Origin: Ferrimonas balearica
Lineage (GTDB): Bacteria; Pseudomonadota; Gammaproteobacteria; Enterobacterales; Shewanellaceae
Direction: 5' to 3'
Length of the DNA stretch: 64,000 nt
NCBI RefSeq assembly: GCF_019802055.1
Contig: NZ_JAHVHW010000007.1
Coordinates: 372,001 to 436,000, forward strand
Shown here: positions 1-8,964 of the stretch, piece after piece
Layout of the letters: every line of letters starts with the position of its first letter
Numbering within the stretch: position 1 is the stretch's first letter
Notes under the pieces: generated by a model
Told to the model about the DNA's origin: nothing
Databases searched by the model: none
Seen by the model: only the letters and a program-made list of their open reading frames with translations
Translations under genes and position numbers: made by a program

Positions 1-1
1 T

Positions 2-649
2 GATTTTCGATGCTATAAGGGCCAGCTGCGCGTATATGTGCCGGTCAATGTGGGCGAGGTGCTCCCGCCTTTGTTGCTGAACAACCTGGCTCAGAGAGGC
101 AGCGCACTCAAGTTGGATTGCCGTGCCTGGCCCAGTGATGGGCTCCCCAAACTGGAGGCCGGCACGCTGGCGATCGGCATCAACAAATTTCCTATCGAGC
201 TTGGCCGGGATCTGGTTCAGCGCCGTCTGGGGGCGGTTGCCCTCGGCGTCTATCTCCGGCCAGATCATCCATTGGCCCGCCAACGAAGTCTCAAACTGGA
301 CGATCTGAAGCAGCTCACATTGGTTCGGCAATATCTCGGCGACATTGTTGAGCAGCAGTCGACCTCGCAGTATGCGCGACTGAGCGCGGCATATGGCTTG
401 TCGGTGATGTCCATCTACTCCGCGCTGGCCTGTGCTGAGCAGTTTAACTTTGGCGTGCTCTCACCAAAAATCTACGGCGATCTTGTTGGTGACCGTCTGC
501 TGTGGCGGCCGCTCTCCAGGGTCGATGCTCAGCGAGTCGAATTTGAGTATGGGTTTGTGTTCCACCGCAGCTGGTATCGCCACCCTGTGATGGAAGAGAT
601 TGAGGCGGTGTTGAAAGCCAGTCATCAGCAACTGCTTAAACTGAATTGA
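2..649 (+). CDS. LysR-family regulator, C-terminal part (cut by window start)
   Basis: The frame is open from base 2 and ends at TGA 647-649, giving 215 visible residues; the N-terminal DNA-binding domain lies outside the window. The protein resembles the LysR effector-binding domain: an opening beta strand (QLRVYVPVNVGEVLP), a segment with LGVYLRPDHPLA that matches the usual LysR hinge-strand region, and a C-terminal helix ending in a short tail. The GTG at 38 is an internal valine codon rather than a start, because the frame continues upstream with fold-consistent sequence. The effector and targets cannot be told from this part. It does not face the protease gene directly, since 419 bases separate them. 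Confidence 0.75.
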   Translation, partial: DFRCYKGQLRVYVPVNVGEVLPPLLLNNLAQRGSALKLDCRAWPSDGLPKLEAGTLAIGINKFPIELGRDLVQRRLGAVALGVYLRPDHPLARQRSLKLDDLKQLTLVRQYLGDIVEQQSTSQYARLSAAYGLSVMSIYSALACAEQFNFGVLSPKIYGDLVGDRLLWRPLSRVDAQRVEFEYGFVFHRSWYRHPVMEEIEAVLKASHQQLLKLN

Positions 650-1068
650 GCGACTCCCCATACACTGGCCTGGCGGACGGCGCTTTGTTCGTTGGCCAGT
701 CCCACCACACCCTATTTGTTTCTCCAGTCCTGAACCTCCTTGGCCGGTCAAGGGCCGAAACCGGCGTCAAAAATGGACTGAATTTCCTCCAGAACTGCAC
801 CCCTGAGTGTGCTTGCTGCTAAGGCGGTAAAGATATTCACCCAACATTTCATTGACTTAAAAGCAATCGATGGAGACTGCAAGGCGGCTATGCGTTTTGC
901 GTAAGGGTGCGTGGAAGAAAAGGCATTTGAATGCATAACAGGGCCGCAACAGGATGAATACCGGCGGCGTTTTTGTTCGCCAGTTGGCAAGGCACACCCA
1001 ACTGCGGGAGTGCCCCGAGCGACTCTAAACCAGGGAGTCATCTGTTTAGGTGACAGAGGGTATTCATA
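650..1068 (+). other. intergenic leader of the S8 protease with stable hairpins
   Basis: No convincing gene. The last 150 bases can fold: GCATTTGAATGC at 923-934; a stem pairing GGCACACCC (991-999) with GGGAGTGCC (1006-1014) with one A-A mismatch; and GACTC (1021-1025) with GAGTC (1035-1039). A ribosome binding site AGAGGG (1055-1060) sits 8 bases before the ATG at 1069. I could not match the leader to a known riboswitch class. Confidence 0.4.
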
Positions 1069-4000
1069 ATGAGAATGAAAAAAGCGACTCTGATGACACT
1101 GGCGGCATTCTATGCCGGTGGCGTCACAGCCAGCACTGGTCAGGCGTCATCGACGATGTCCCTGCCAGAGGGCCTCACAGCCGTCGAACTGAGCGCCGAG
1201 GCCTGGGAAGCCGCGAAGGCCCCCCGTAAGCGGGTCAACCGGCTTAACCCCAGCGAAATTACCGAGGGCAATCAGGCGGGACAGACCAATGTTCATCGAG
1301 CCGGGGCACGCAAAGTGCCTTTCCAGTGGGAGAGCGATCTTGCCGGTGAGCACACTTACATCATTCAGTTTGATGAGCAGCCGGTAGCCCTTTATCAGGG
1401 TGGCGTATCCGGCTTTGAGGCGACATCACCACGCAGCCGGACCCGCCTTCCGCTTGGGATTGCCTCCCCAGCTCAGGGAAAGGTGAATCTGCACAGTGCA
1501 GAAGTTAAGGCGTATCAGCAGTTTCTCGGTCAGCGTCAGGATGCGCACTTAAGTGCCATTCGCAGTGTCGCCGGAGAGGTGCAAGTCAGCAACCGTTACC
1601 AATTGGCGCTTAACGGCGTCGCGGCGCCAATGAGCCAGCAGCAAGCTGCCCAAATTGCGTCATTGCCGGGCGTTCGCTCCGTTACGCGATCCCGTAACTA
1701 TGAGCTGTTGACGGACAGTGGTCCCGGCCATATTGGAGCCGATAAGGTCTGGAGCCTGCCCTCGGCCAATGCCAGCACCACGATGGGTGAGGGGATGCTG
1801 GTCGGGATCATCGATACCGGCATCAACACCGACCACCCCTCATTTGCCGCCAAAGCTGCCGATGGCTACCAGCACACCAACCCCTTGGGTACGGGTGTCT
1901 ATAAGGGCGACTGCACCAATGAGGCGTTCATCAGCCTGTGTAACGACAAGCTGATCGGGGTTTACTCCTACCCCACCATCACCGACAGCTACAAGCACCC
2001 GGTATTTCAGGATCGCTTCTACTTTGAGGAGGTGGATTACAAGCGCCCCCCCAATGGGGAGGACTACAACAGTCACGGCTCCCACACCGCCTCCACAACG
2101 GCCGGTAACGTCCTCTTTGATGTGCCTTTCCAGTTGGGAGTGCAGCAGGAGGTTTCCAATGGCCGTGACACCAACCTGGTGTTTCCCCGGATCTCCGGTG
2201 TGGCCCCCCGTGCCAATATCATCTCCTATCAGGCCTGTTTCCCCGGTGATGGCTCATACAATGACCCGCAGGGTGACCCCAATGCCGCGAACTTTGTTGG
2301 CTGTCCCGGCAATGTGCTGATCAGTGCCATCGAAGACGCCATTGCTGATGGCGTGGACGTCATCAACTTCTCCATCGGCGGCAGTGAAAGCCTGCCCTGG
2401 TACGCCCCCTTCGAGCTGGCGTTTCTGGCTGCACGGGAAGCGGGCATCCACGTATCGGCTTCTGCGGGCAACTCGGCTTACCACTACATTGACCACGTCA
2501 GTCCCTGGCTGACCTCGGTTGCGGCGACCACCCTGGATCGTCGAATTGATGTGACAGAGCACTATCTGAACGGCTTCTCCGGTGGCAACGGCTGGACGCA
2601 TTGGAGTGACCAACTGCAAGCCTGGGGTTATTGGCCCAGCGACTTCAGTGGCGCGATGGTGCTTTCCGCCAACAGTGGCAATGAGCTCTGTTACGAGAAT
2701 GCCTGGGCCCCGGACACCTTTAGCGCCGACCAGATTGTGGTCTGTAAGCGGGGGGACATCACCTTTGCGGAAAAAGTGGCAGCGGTACAGGCCGCTGGTG
2801 GTGGTGCGATTGTGGTGTACAACCCCAGCTATGGTGACCCCTGGTATGACATGGCTCAGGACCAGAGCATGAACCACTTCGGCTTTGATATCCCCTTTGC
2901 CATGATCCAAAGCTACGACGGCAGTGCATTGGTCAACTGGCTGAACGACGGGGGCGCGGACCACAGCGCGACTCTGGGGGCCGGGATGATCTTTGCCGAC
3001 AACAACGGTACGGCCGATCAGGTGGCGGAGTTCTCCTCCCGCGGTCCGAGTCGGACCACGCCGAATGTCATGGTGCCCAACATCGGCGCTCCCGGTGTTG
3101 ATATCTTTGCGGCCTATGCCAATGACCAGGCCTTCACCCGTTATCCCTTCAGCAAGAATTTCGGCACCATGAGCGGCACCTCAATGGCGGCTCCCCATGT
3201 GGCTGGCGCCATGACATTGCTGGCTCAGCAGCACCCGGACTGGACCCCGGCAGAGTTGCAATCGGCGATGATGACTACGGCCCACCGTCCGATGGTGACC
3301 GGGTATGACGGCAGCTGGAATCTGGTCACGGTACCGACACCGCTCAACGATATGGGGGCGGGTGTGGTGGATGTTGCCAGGGCGACCGCTGCCACTCTGG
3401 TGCTGGATGAAACCGGTGATAACTACCGTGCTGCCAACCCGGCGGAAGGGGGAGACGTTTCAAGGCTGAATCTGCCCTACCTGTTTAACGTCGATTGCGC
3501 CTACACCTGCACCTGGACCCGTACCTTTCGCGCAACCGAATCCGGTACCTGGACGGTGGCGATGGAGGAGCAGGTCGGCGACGGCATGCCGATGCTGACG
3601 CTTAAAGCCTTCCCTGAGCAGTTCAGTATCGAAGCGGGCCAGATGCAAACCGTTCAGTTTACGGCGCAAGCCAGTGACCTCTCGGCTCTGGGTGTCAGCT
3701 TGTCGGATCTCACCATTGAAGGGCAGGCTCAGATCATCCCGTTAGACAGCAGCAAGCCTACCCAGGTGTTGCCGATGCGTGTCAGCTACCAAGCGACAGG
3801 GTTCCCGCCGGAGGGGGCCTATGAAATCCACCGTAGCCAGGGCAGTCAGCCGACCGAAGTGTTGATGACCCGTCCGGTAAACCAGATGGCGGTCAATGGT
3901 CTGGTGAAGGTGGAACCGATCTACCTGACTTTGCCTGCCTGGGATCAACTGTCCAGTGGCATTGGCGACCCGGATAACATTGAGAATGATCCCGGGATGC

Positions 4001-6024
4001 ACTTCCAGTTCTTCGACGTACCGGAAGGGACAAAACGTCTGGTGCTCGAAGCCACGACGCTGAATGCCACCGCGTCCAATGACACTGCCATCGATATCGG
4101 CATGGATCTGAACGGTGATGGTCGCATTCAGTGGACAGAGGAAGCCCTGTGCTACTCCTTCAGCTACACCAGGGATTTCTGCGCCATCAATAACCCCACT
4201 CCGGGCCGTTACTGGATGCTGGTGGGCAACTACTCCATTTATGACCCCAACACCCCTGACCATCTGGAGAATCCGGGTAAGACGCCGATGGAGTTCGATG
4301 TTCGTCTGGCGATCATTACCGAAGGGGACAGTGGTGACTTATCGACGGCGGTGATCGGCAGCAGCAACGGTATTGACCCCTATCAGGTTGAACTGAACTG
4401 GGACCTGCCTGAGCTGGCGCAAGGCGACATCTACTACGGTGCGGTCGAAATGGGTGAGCACGCCTCTGGTGACCTGGGCACCATGGGATTGCGTCTGGCC
4501 TACAGCGAACCGGATCTGCGCCTCAATGCCTCTCAAAACAACGCCAAGCTGGGTGATGTGGTGGAGTTTGAATTGGTCGCCAAGCCGAACCTGACTCACA
4601 GCGATCGTGCGCTGACACTGACGGCGACGTTGCCGGAGGGGCTGAATCTCAGTACCTCCAGTGTGCAGGTGCAAAGTGCGATGGAGGGGGAGGTGAGCAT
4701 CGAAGGCAATACGCTGAACTTCAGTGGTATCCAGCCTTCCACCGCCAACTTGCCCCGAACCTACCAGTTCACCACCAGTGACGAGGATGCGAGCTGCCGT
4801 GTGCCGTTCAGCGATTCCGGCTATGACGATAACTGGTTTGATCTCAACTATTACGTGATGCCAAGCACCATTGCTGGTGGCGCGTGGGATCTCTACCGGA
4901 TCTCGCCCTGGGCCTTCGGCCATCCGAGCTTCGAGCTCTACGGCCAAAAGTGGAATCAAACCATCGGCATCAGCCCGGCGGGTTACATCACGGTTGGTAA
5001 CGATCCGTTCTACATGAGCTTTGGCCAGGCTCCGATGGATAAGATCGAGTTCCCGGACACCATGGTGGCGCCGCTGTGGATGGCCAATGGTCTGGTTGAG
5101 CCCGGCTACATGCCCAACTTTGAAGTACAGGGGGTGACGGTCGCGGCTCTCACCACCGGCCTCATTATCCAGTGGGACAATGTTCAGGCGCGTGAATGGG
5201 ACTGCAATGCGTTTGGCTGGTGTGATCAGGTCACTGCGGGCCACAACAGCTTCCAGTTGATCATGAATGCGAAGAACAGCTTTGCCCCCGGTGTGCATGA
5301 GTTGATCTTCTCCTACAAGCGACTTGAGCATGATGAGGGCACCGTTGGTACCCGGGGTTACTACGGTTTCCGTAATCCCTGGGCGCCCAATAACGGCTGG
5401 GAAAGCGATACCCATGCCTTTAATGACATCACCCGTACCGTCCAGCCGAACGTCGCCGTATGTGGCAATTACAGTGGCCCGGAGGAGAGTGAAGTGCGTC
5501 TGCGTTTCTCTGCCTACGTCGCGCGTGCTGCTGCCGAGATGGTGGTTGAAGCCAGCAGCCAGTACGACGGTGGCGGGACGCTGAAAACCCACCACACTCT
5601 GGGCAGCAATGGCACCATCAAGCTGGGTCATTTTGCGGATGCCACCATCGAGGAAAACAGCAGCCTGAAGAGCGTTGCGGTGATCTTCGACGCGGCCACC
5701 CAATCGGACAAGGTGATCAGTGTGAATGGCGATTACATCAGCGCTACCGTCCATGGCCACACCAGTGGTTCTTTGGTAGACATCACTCCGGACACTCACT
5801 GGTTCGGCACCACCGAGGTCACCATCACCGTCGCGGATGCCAGCAATCCGTCAGACAGCGCCAGTGCCAGCTTTATGCTGGAGGTGATCTCTGATGGTGA
5901 GTCGGCACCGACACCGGAGCCAGAACCTGAGCCGGAAGCGCCGAAGAGAGACAGCGGTTCTCTGGGCTATTTTGCTCTGATGTTGTTGGCGCTGTTGCCG
6001 CTGCGACGCCGTCTCAACAGTTAA
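1069..6024 (+). CDS. large secreted subtilisin-like (S8) protease with GlyGly-CTERM-like tail
   Basis: This 1651-residue protein carries a signal peptide (about 1-25), an I9-type propeptide (about 95-215, starting EHTYIIQFDEQP) and an S8 domain. Catalytic residues are Asp249 (GIIDTGIN), His336 (NSHGSHTAS) and Ser705 (SGTSMAAPHVAGA), with oxyanion Asn468 (SASAGNS). A protease-associated domain is inserted at about 525-640, between the oxyanion Asn and the catalytic Ser. The following 850 residues look like beta-sandwich domains. The C-terminus has a PEPEPEPE linker, then SGSLGYFALMLLALLPLRRR: small residues, one hydrophobic helix and an arginine cluster, as in GlyGly-CTERM proteins processed by rhombosortase. 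The canonical Gly-Gly is Ser-Gly here. The likely role is extracellular or surface protein degradation; the substrate is unknown. Start chosen at 1069 because AGAGGG lies 8 bases upstream. Confidence 0.93.
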   Translation: MRMKKATLMTLAAFYAGGVTASTGQASSTMSLPEGLTAVELSAEAWEAAKAPRKRVNRLNPSEITEGNQAGQTNVHRAGARKVPFQWESDLAGEHTYIIQFDEQPVALYQGGVSGFEATSPRSRTRLPLGIASPAQGKVNLHSAEVKAYQQFLGQRQDAHLSAIRSVAGEVQVSNRYQLALNGVAAPMSQQQAAQIASLPGVRSVTRSRNYELLTDSGPGHIGADKVWSLPSANASTTMGEGMLVGIIDTGINTDHPSFAAKAADGYQHTNPLGTGVYKGDCTNEAFISLCNDKLIGVYSYPTITDSYKHPVFQDRFYFEEVDYKRPPNGEDYNSHGSHTASTTAGNVLFDVPFQLGVQQEVSNGRDTNLVFPRISGVAPRANIISYQACFPGDGSYNDPQGDPNAANFVGCPGNVLISAIEDAIADGVDVINFSIGGSESLPWYAPFELAFLAAREAGIHVSASAGNSAYHYIDHVSPWLTSVAATTLDRRIDVTEHYLNGFSGGNGWTHWSDQLQAWGYWPSDFSGAMVLSANSGNELCYENAWAPDTFSADQIVVCKRGDITFAEKVAAVQAAGGGAIVVYNPSYGDPWYDMAQDQSMNHFGFDIPFAMIQSYDGSALVNWLNDGGADHSATLGAGMIFADNNGTADQVAEFSSRGPSRTTPNVMVPNIGAPGVDIFAAYANDQAFTRYPFSKNFGTMSGTSMAAPHVAGAMTLLAQQHPDWTPAELQSAMMTTAHRPMVTGYDGSWNLVTVPTPLNDMGAGVVDVARATAATLVLDETGDNYRAANPAEGGDVSRLNLPYLFNVDCAYTCTWTRTFRATESGTWTVAMEEQVGDGMPMLTLKAFPEQFSIEAGQMQTVQFTAQASDLSALGVSLSDLTIEGQAQIIPLDSSKPTQVLPMRVSYQATGFPPEGAYEIHRSQGSQPTEVLMTRPVNQMAVNGLVKVEPIYLTLPAWDQLSSGIGDPDNIENDPGMHFQFFDVPEGTKRLVLEATTLNATASNDTAIDIGMDLNGDGRIQWTEEALCYSFSYTRDFCAINNPTPGRYWMLVGNYSIYDPNTPDHLENPGKTPMEFDVRLAIITEGDSGDLSTAVIGSSNGIDPYQVELNWDLPELAQGDIYYGAVEMGEHASGDLGTMGLRLAYSEPDLRLNASQNNAKLGDVVEFELVAKPNLTHSDRALTLTATLPEGLNLSTSSVQVQSAMEGEVSIEGNTLNFSGIQPSTANLPRTYQFTTSDEDASCRVPFSDSGYDDNWFDLNYYVMPSTIAGGAWDLYRISPWAFGHPSFELYGQKWNQTIGISPAGYITVGNDPFYMSFGQAPMDKIEFPDTMVAPLWMANGLVEPGYMPNFEVQGVTVAALTTGLIIQWDNVQAREWDCNAFGWCDQVTAGHNSFQLIMNAKNSFAPGVHELIFSYKRLEHDEGTVGTRGYYGFRNPWAPNNGWESDTHAFNDITRTVQPNVAVCGNYSGPEESEVRLRFSAYVARAAAEMVVEASSQYDGGGTLKTHHTLGSNGTIKLGHFADATIEENSSLKSVAVIFDAATQSDKVISVNGDYISATVHGHTSGSLVDITPDTHWFGTTEVTITVADASNPSDSASASFMLEVISDGESAPTPEPEPEPEAPKRDSGSLGYFALMLLALLPLRRRLNS

Positions 6025-6044
6025 TTCCCTTGGTCGTGGGAGTT

Positions 6045-6071
6045 TGGCCGCCCTTTGGGGCGGCCTTTTTT
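6045..6071 (+). terminator. Rho-independent terminator of the S8 protease gene
   Basis: GGCCGCCC and GGGCGGCC pair around a short TTTG loop and are followed by six T residues, 20 bases after the protease stop codon. Confidence 0.9.
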
Positions 6072-6227
6072 GTCTTCGGGTCGAAAAACCCCATGTTCTG
6101 TCAATGTGTTGCTTTTTGCCTGAAATGGGTGTCTAACGGCATCGATTTGAGGAAAACCTGTCGTTCCCTAAGCCGCTGGGTGGCTGTGATCCAAGTCTCG
6201 TTTACGGCTTCGCTTCAGAGTGGTTTA

Positions 6228-6241
6228 TTGATCTAAATCAA
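6228..6241 (+). promoter_or_regulatory. FNR/Anr-type box upstream of hmp
   Basis: TTGATctaaATCAA is a perfect match to the FNR consensus TTGAT-N4-ATCAA, centred 64 bases before the hmp start codon. It suggests oxygen-dependent control; whether it activates or represses cannot be read from position alone. Confidence 0.8.
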
Positions 6242-6264
6242 AAGCGTCTTTAGGCTGAAATAAA

Positions 6265-6287
6265 ACATGCAGAATAAATGCAACAAA
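6265..6287 (+). promoter_or_regulatory. candidate NsrR operator upstream of hmp
   Basis: Two ATGCA blocks (6268-6272 and 6279-6283) start 11 bases apart, exactly the spacing in the 23-bp NsrR consensus, which has ATGCAT in each half. By my alignment 14 of 23 positions agree. NsrR is the known nitric oxide-sensing repressor of hmp in enterobacteria. The flanks are degenerate, so this is a candidate only. Confidence 0.5.
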
Positions 6288-6297
6288 GGAGTTTGCC

Positions 6298-7482
6298 ATG
6301 TTGGATCGGCGTACAATTGAGATTGTTAAGAGCACCTTACCTTTGCTGGCGGAAGCGGGACCGGCCCTGACGGCCCACTTCTATCAGCGCATGTTTCGTC
6401 ATAACCCGGAACTGAAGGAGGTGTTTAACCTCAGCCATCAGCACAGCGGTCGACAGCCCGCGGCGCTGTTTGAGGCGATCGCCGCTTATGGTACCCATCT
6501 GGAGGATCTTTCCGTCCTGCAGAGTGCCGTCGAGCGTATTGCTCACAAACACACCGGCTTTCTGATTGAACCGGCGCAATACGCCATCGTTGGTGAGCAT
6601 CTTCTGGCAACCCTGCGGGAGCTGGGCGGCGACGCGGTGACCGACGAAGTGATCGATGCCTGGGCTAAAGCGTACGGTGTATTGGCGCAGGTGTTTATCG
6701 ACCGTGAAGCCGCTCTGTATCAACAGGCTGCAGAGCAGCAGGGTGGCTGGCAGGGAACCCGGCCGTTCCGGATCCAGCGCAAAGTGGCGGAGTCTGCTCT
6801 GATCACCAGCTTTGAACTGGTGCCGGTGGATGGTGGCGCCGTTGCGCTTTACCAACCCGGCCAGTACCTGAGCCTGAAAGTCACTCACCCCGAGCTGACC
6901 CACACCGAGATCCGTCAATACTCCCTGTCCGAACAGGCTAACGGTGAGCGCCTGCGCATTACGGTTAAGCGGGATGGCCAGGTGTCGGCGTTGCTGCATG
7001 ATCGGTTCGAGGAGGGGGATGTGCTGGAGGTGATCCCGCCGGCGGGGGACTTTGTGTTGTCCGCGCCGTCCGAGTCGCCGGTTGTACTGATCTCGGCAGG
7101 CGTCGGCCTGACGCCGATGTGGGCGATGCTGGAGGCCCGCCTGGCCGAGGCGAGTGCCACTACTCTGTGGCTGCACGCTTGTGACAACGGCGAACATCAT
7201 GCGTTGAAGGGGGCGCTGCAGGGTCATCTGGCTGAATCATCCGGGCTGAGTGCTCAGATCTGGTATCGCTCTCCGCTGGCCAGTGATCGTCCCGCAGAGG
7301 ATTACCATAACACGGGGCTGATGACACTCTCTGACGTGGCTGAGCAGCTGCCCGCAGAGGGGGAATACTACCTGTGTGGTCCCCAGCCCTTTATGGCCTC
7401 AATTGTCGAGCAGCTTCGGGCACTGGGTATCGGTGATACCCAAATTCACTACGAGCTGTTTGGTCCCCACCAGGCGCTGTAA
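6298..7482 (+). CDS. hmp: flavohemoglobin, nitric oxide dioxygenase
   Basis: It oxidises nitric oxide to nitrate with O2, taking electrons from NAD(P)H through FAD to heme, in the cytoplasm. The length of 394 residues is close to the 396 of E. coli Hmp and the sequence aligns end to end. The globin domain (1-145) shows proximal His85 (AHKHTGF) and distal-pocket Tyr29 and Gln53. The reductase part has the FAD motif RQYS, the nucleotide motif SAGVGLTPM and the family C-terminus ELFGPH. The start follows AAAGGAG by 7 bases. It is monocistronic, with an FNR box and NsrR-like half sites upstream and a terminator downstream, as expected for a nitrosative-stress gene. Confidence 0.97.
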   Translation: MLDRRTIEIVKSTLPLLAEAGPALTAHFYQRMFRHNPELKEVFNLSHQHSGRQPAALFEAIAAYGTHLEDLSVLQSAVERIAHKHTGFLIEPAQYAIVGEHLLATLRELGGDAVTDEVIDAWAKAYGVLAQVFIDREAALYQQAAEQQGGWQGTRPFRIQRKVAESALITSFELVPVDGGAVALYQPGQYLSLKVTHPELTHTEIRQYSLSEQANGERLRITVKRDGQVSALLHDRFEEGDVLEVIPPAGDFVLSAPSESPVVLISAGVGLTPMWAMLEARLAEASATTLWLHACDNGEHHALKGALQGHLAESSGLSAQIWYRSPLASDRPAEDYHNTGLMTLSDVAEQLPAEGEYYLCGPQPFMASIVEQLRALGIGDTQIHYELFGPHQAL

Positions 7483-7491
7483 CAGAACGAG

Positions 7492-7519
7492 AAAGGCCGG
7501 CATTTGCCGGCCTTTTTTT
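7492..7519. terminator. bidirectional terminator between hmp and the DUF3365 gene
   Basis: AAAGGCCGGC and GCCGGCCTTT pair around ATTT, with a T tract on the plus strand and an A run on the 5' side. It lies between two convergent genes and can serve both. Confidence 0.88.
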
Positions 7520-7524
7520 CTGGT

Positions 7525-8028
7525 TCACTCGGTGGGGTAGCTGACCCAGAACGCCCCCCGCCATTGGCCCAGTTGATAGCCGGTGGCCTGATCGCTGGGG
7601 TAGTACTCCGCCAGGGATTGCTGAATCTCCGGCGCGATGTTCTCTCCATGGCATGTCAGGCAGGGCGGGCCAATCATAATGGGCTCGACGTAACCTTGAG
7701 TCTGGGGATCCAGAGCGACGGTAACGACGCTCAGGTCTCCGGACTGGAACTGTTTCAGAATGGGCGCCACCCAGTCAGGAGGCTGATTATTGGGATTACG
7801 CAGCTTGTCGCTGCTGCGACCCATCAAAACGCCATTAACGGAATGGCGCTGGGCAATCTCGGGAGCCTGCTGCTGGCAGACAGTGAGTGCAGCTTGCGGG
7901 CCTTGCTCCAATCCCGCCATCAGGGCCTGCTTCAACTCCTGTTTGAAAGGGGCGAGCAGGGTCTGTCCCGTTTCGTTGGCATGGGCCACGCCGCTCAGTA
8001 AGAGAAGGGTTAGGGTGAAGATACGCAT
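7525..8028 (-). CDS. periplasmic DUF3365 (Tll0287-like) protein with one heme c motif
   Basis: The 167-residue protein starts with a signal peptide (MRIFTLTLLLLSGVAHA) and has one CLTCHG motif near residue 130, a CXXCH site for covalent heme c attachment. The flanking IGPPCLTCHG and the C-terminal GQWRGAFWVSYP fit the DUF3365 family, whose members are periplasmic heme-containing or sensory domains. Start: ATG at 8028 follows AAAGGA by 8 bases; the TTG two codons upstream would be too close. It is convergent with hmp. Specific function unknown; a redox or gas-sensing role is inference. Confidence 0.8.
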   Translation of the reverse strand: MRIFTLTLLLLSGVAHANETGQTLLAPFKQELKQALMAGLEQGPQAALTVCQQQAPEIAQRHSVNGVLMGRSSDKLRNPNNQPPDWVAPILKQFQSGDLSVVTVALDPQTQGYVEPIMIGPPCLTCHGENIAPEIQQSLAEYYPSDQATGYQLGQWRGAFWVSYPTE

Positions 8029-8109
8029 CGGCAAATTCCTTTAGCCAGAGTCACCAGCATAGCCCGACAATCAATTAAATTAAATAATACTAATGTAGAT
8101 TGTTCTTGA

Positions 8110-8784
8110 TTAATCGGTGGTCACGTCGCTGGCTGGCGTATCCAGCATCAGTAGCTTCATTACCGCTTCAACGGAACCGGTAAATTGAATGCCCAGACCG
8201 ACACCGTTATCCAACAGGCGTTGGTTACGGATCACCGCAGGTATTTTCAGTATGTCCCGGCCCTGACGAAGAAAGGGGAATACCACGTTGACCGAGGAGC
8301 CTGAGAGATCGTCGGGTCGGGCGCTGCGGGGCAGAAACTGACAGCCGCTGGCGGAGATGTCCAGAATCAGCCCTTCGGCACTGTTGTTGTCCACTTCAAG
8401 CTGGGCGAACAGGCGAGTGGCATAACGGGTGTGCTGCCTCAGCCTCAGGTTGGTTACCTGCTGCGGGTAGTAACAGAAGATCAGGCGCTCTGGGTTGGCG
8501 GTTGTCGCCAGGATGCGGGTTTTAAAGGCGTAGATCTGCCCTTCAACCAGATAGCGAAGAATGACGTAGCTTTCGCTGGAGAACAGGTGGTACTGACTGT
8601 CACTGGGGCGCAGCACCAGGTACTTGTCTTTGCGCCAGCCCACCAGAGAGGTACGGCAGCGCAACTGGGGTTTGATCTGAGATTCGATCTCCACATCCAC
8701 GCTGAGACCGGGGTTGAGCGAGGTAGTAGAGAAAGCCTCAGTGACGGGATCGGCGCCATCTTTGGTGTGTGTCAGTTCGACCAT
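8110..8784 (-). CDS. PilZ-domain c-di-GMP effector, YcgR-like
   Basis: The N-terminal half (about 25-105) resembles the YcgR flagellar-brake domain (VDVEIESQ, LVGWRKDKYLVLRP). The C-terminal half is PilZ with both nucleotide-contact motifs: RxxxR at 116-120 (RQHTR) and DxSxxG at 142-147 (DISASG). Both being intact, c-di-GMP binding is likely. Targets could be flagella, adhesion or biofilm factors; no motility gene is nearby. Start: the ATG at 8784 has GGAGG 11 bases upstream; alternatives at 8802 and 8814 lack usable spacing, so 6-10 extra residues are possible. It is transcribed alone. Confidence 0.85.
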   Translation of the reverse strand: MVELTHTKDGADPVTEAFSTTSLNPGLSVDVEIESQIKPQLRCRTSLVGWRKDKYLVLRPSDSQYHLFSSESYVILRYLVEGQIYAFKTRILATTANPERLIFCYYPQQVTNLRLRQHTRYATRLFAQLEVDNNSAEGLILDISASGCQFLPRSARPDDLSGSSVNVVFPFLRQGRDILKIPAVIRNQRLLDNGVGLGIQFTGSVEAVMKLLMLDTPASDVTTD

Positions 8785-8919
8785 CGCTCCGTACGCCTCC
8801 ATCCTTGCTGGCACTTATTCGAGTAATCGGCGGATTATACATTCGGACTTTCGATTCGGAGAACCAACATATCTTCAAAAATGCCTATAAAACAGACGGT
8901 TGAATTAAGCGGGGCAAAC

Positions 8920-8948
8920 AAAAAAGCCCACCATAAATGGCGGGCTTT
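8920..8948 (-). terminator. terminator of the puuA-puuB operon
   Basis: On the minus strand AAAGCCCGCC pairs with GGTGGGCTTT (one G-T pair) around ATTTAT, followed by a T run, 16 bases after the puuB stop codon. Confidence 0.85.
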
Positions 8949-8964
8949 CCGAGTGAGGTGGGGA

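Noticed and set aside
748-1041. 97-codon minus-strand frame in the protease leader
   Set aside because: No ribosome site or family resemblance; it runs through the hairpins of the leader.
900-1068. Possible GEMM c-di-GMP riboswitch before the protease
   Set aside because: The conserved GGGACGCAAAGCC-type core is absent; GGGCCGCAAC is only a partial resemblance.
4339-5799. 486-codon open frame on the minus strand
   Set aside because: Antisense to the S8 protease, without a recognisable domain or ribosome site.
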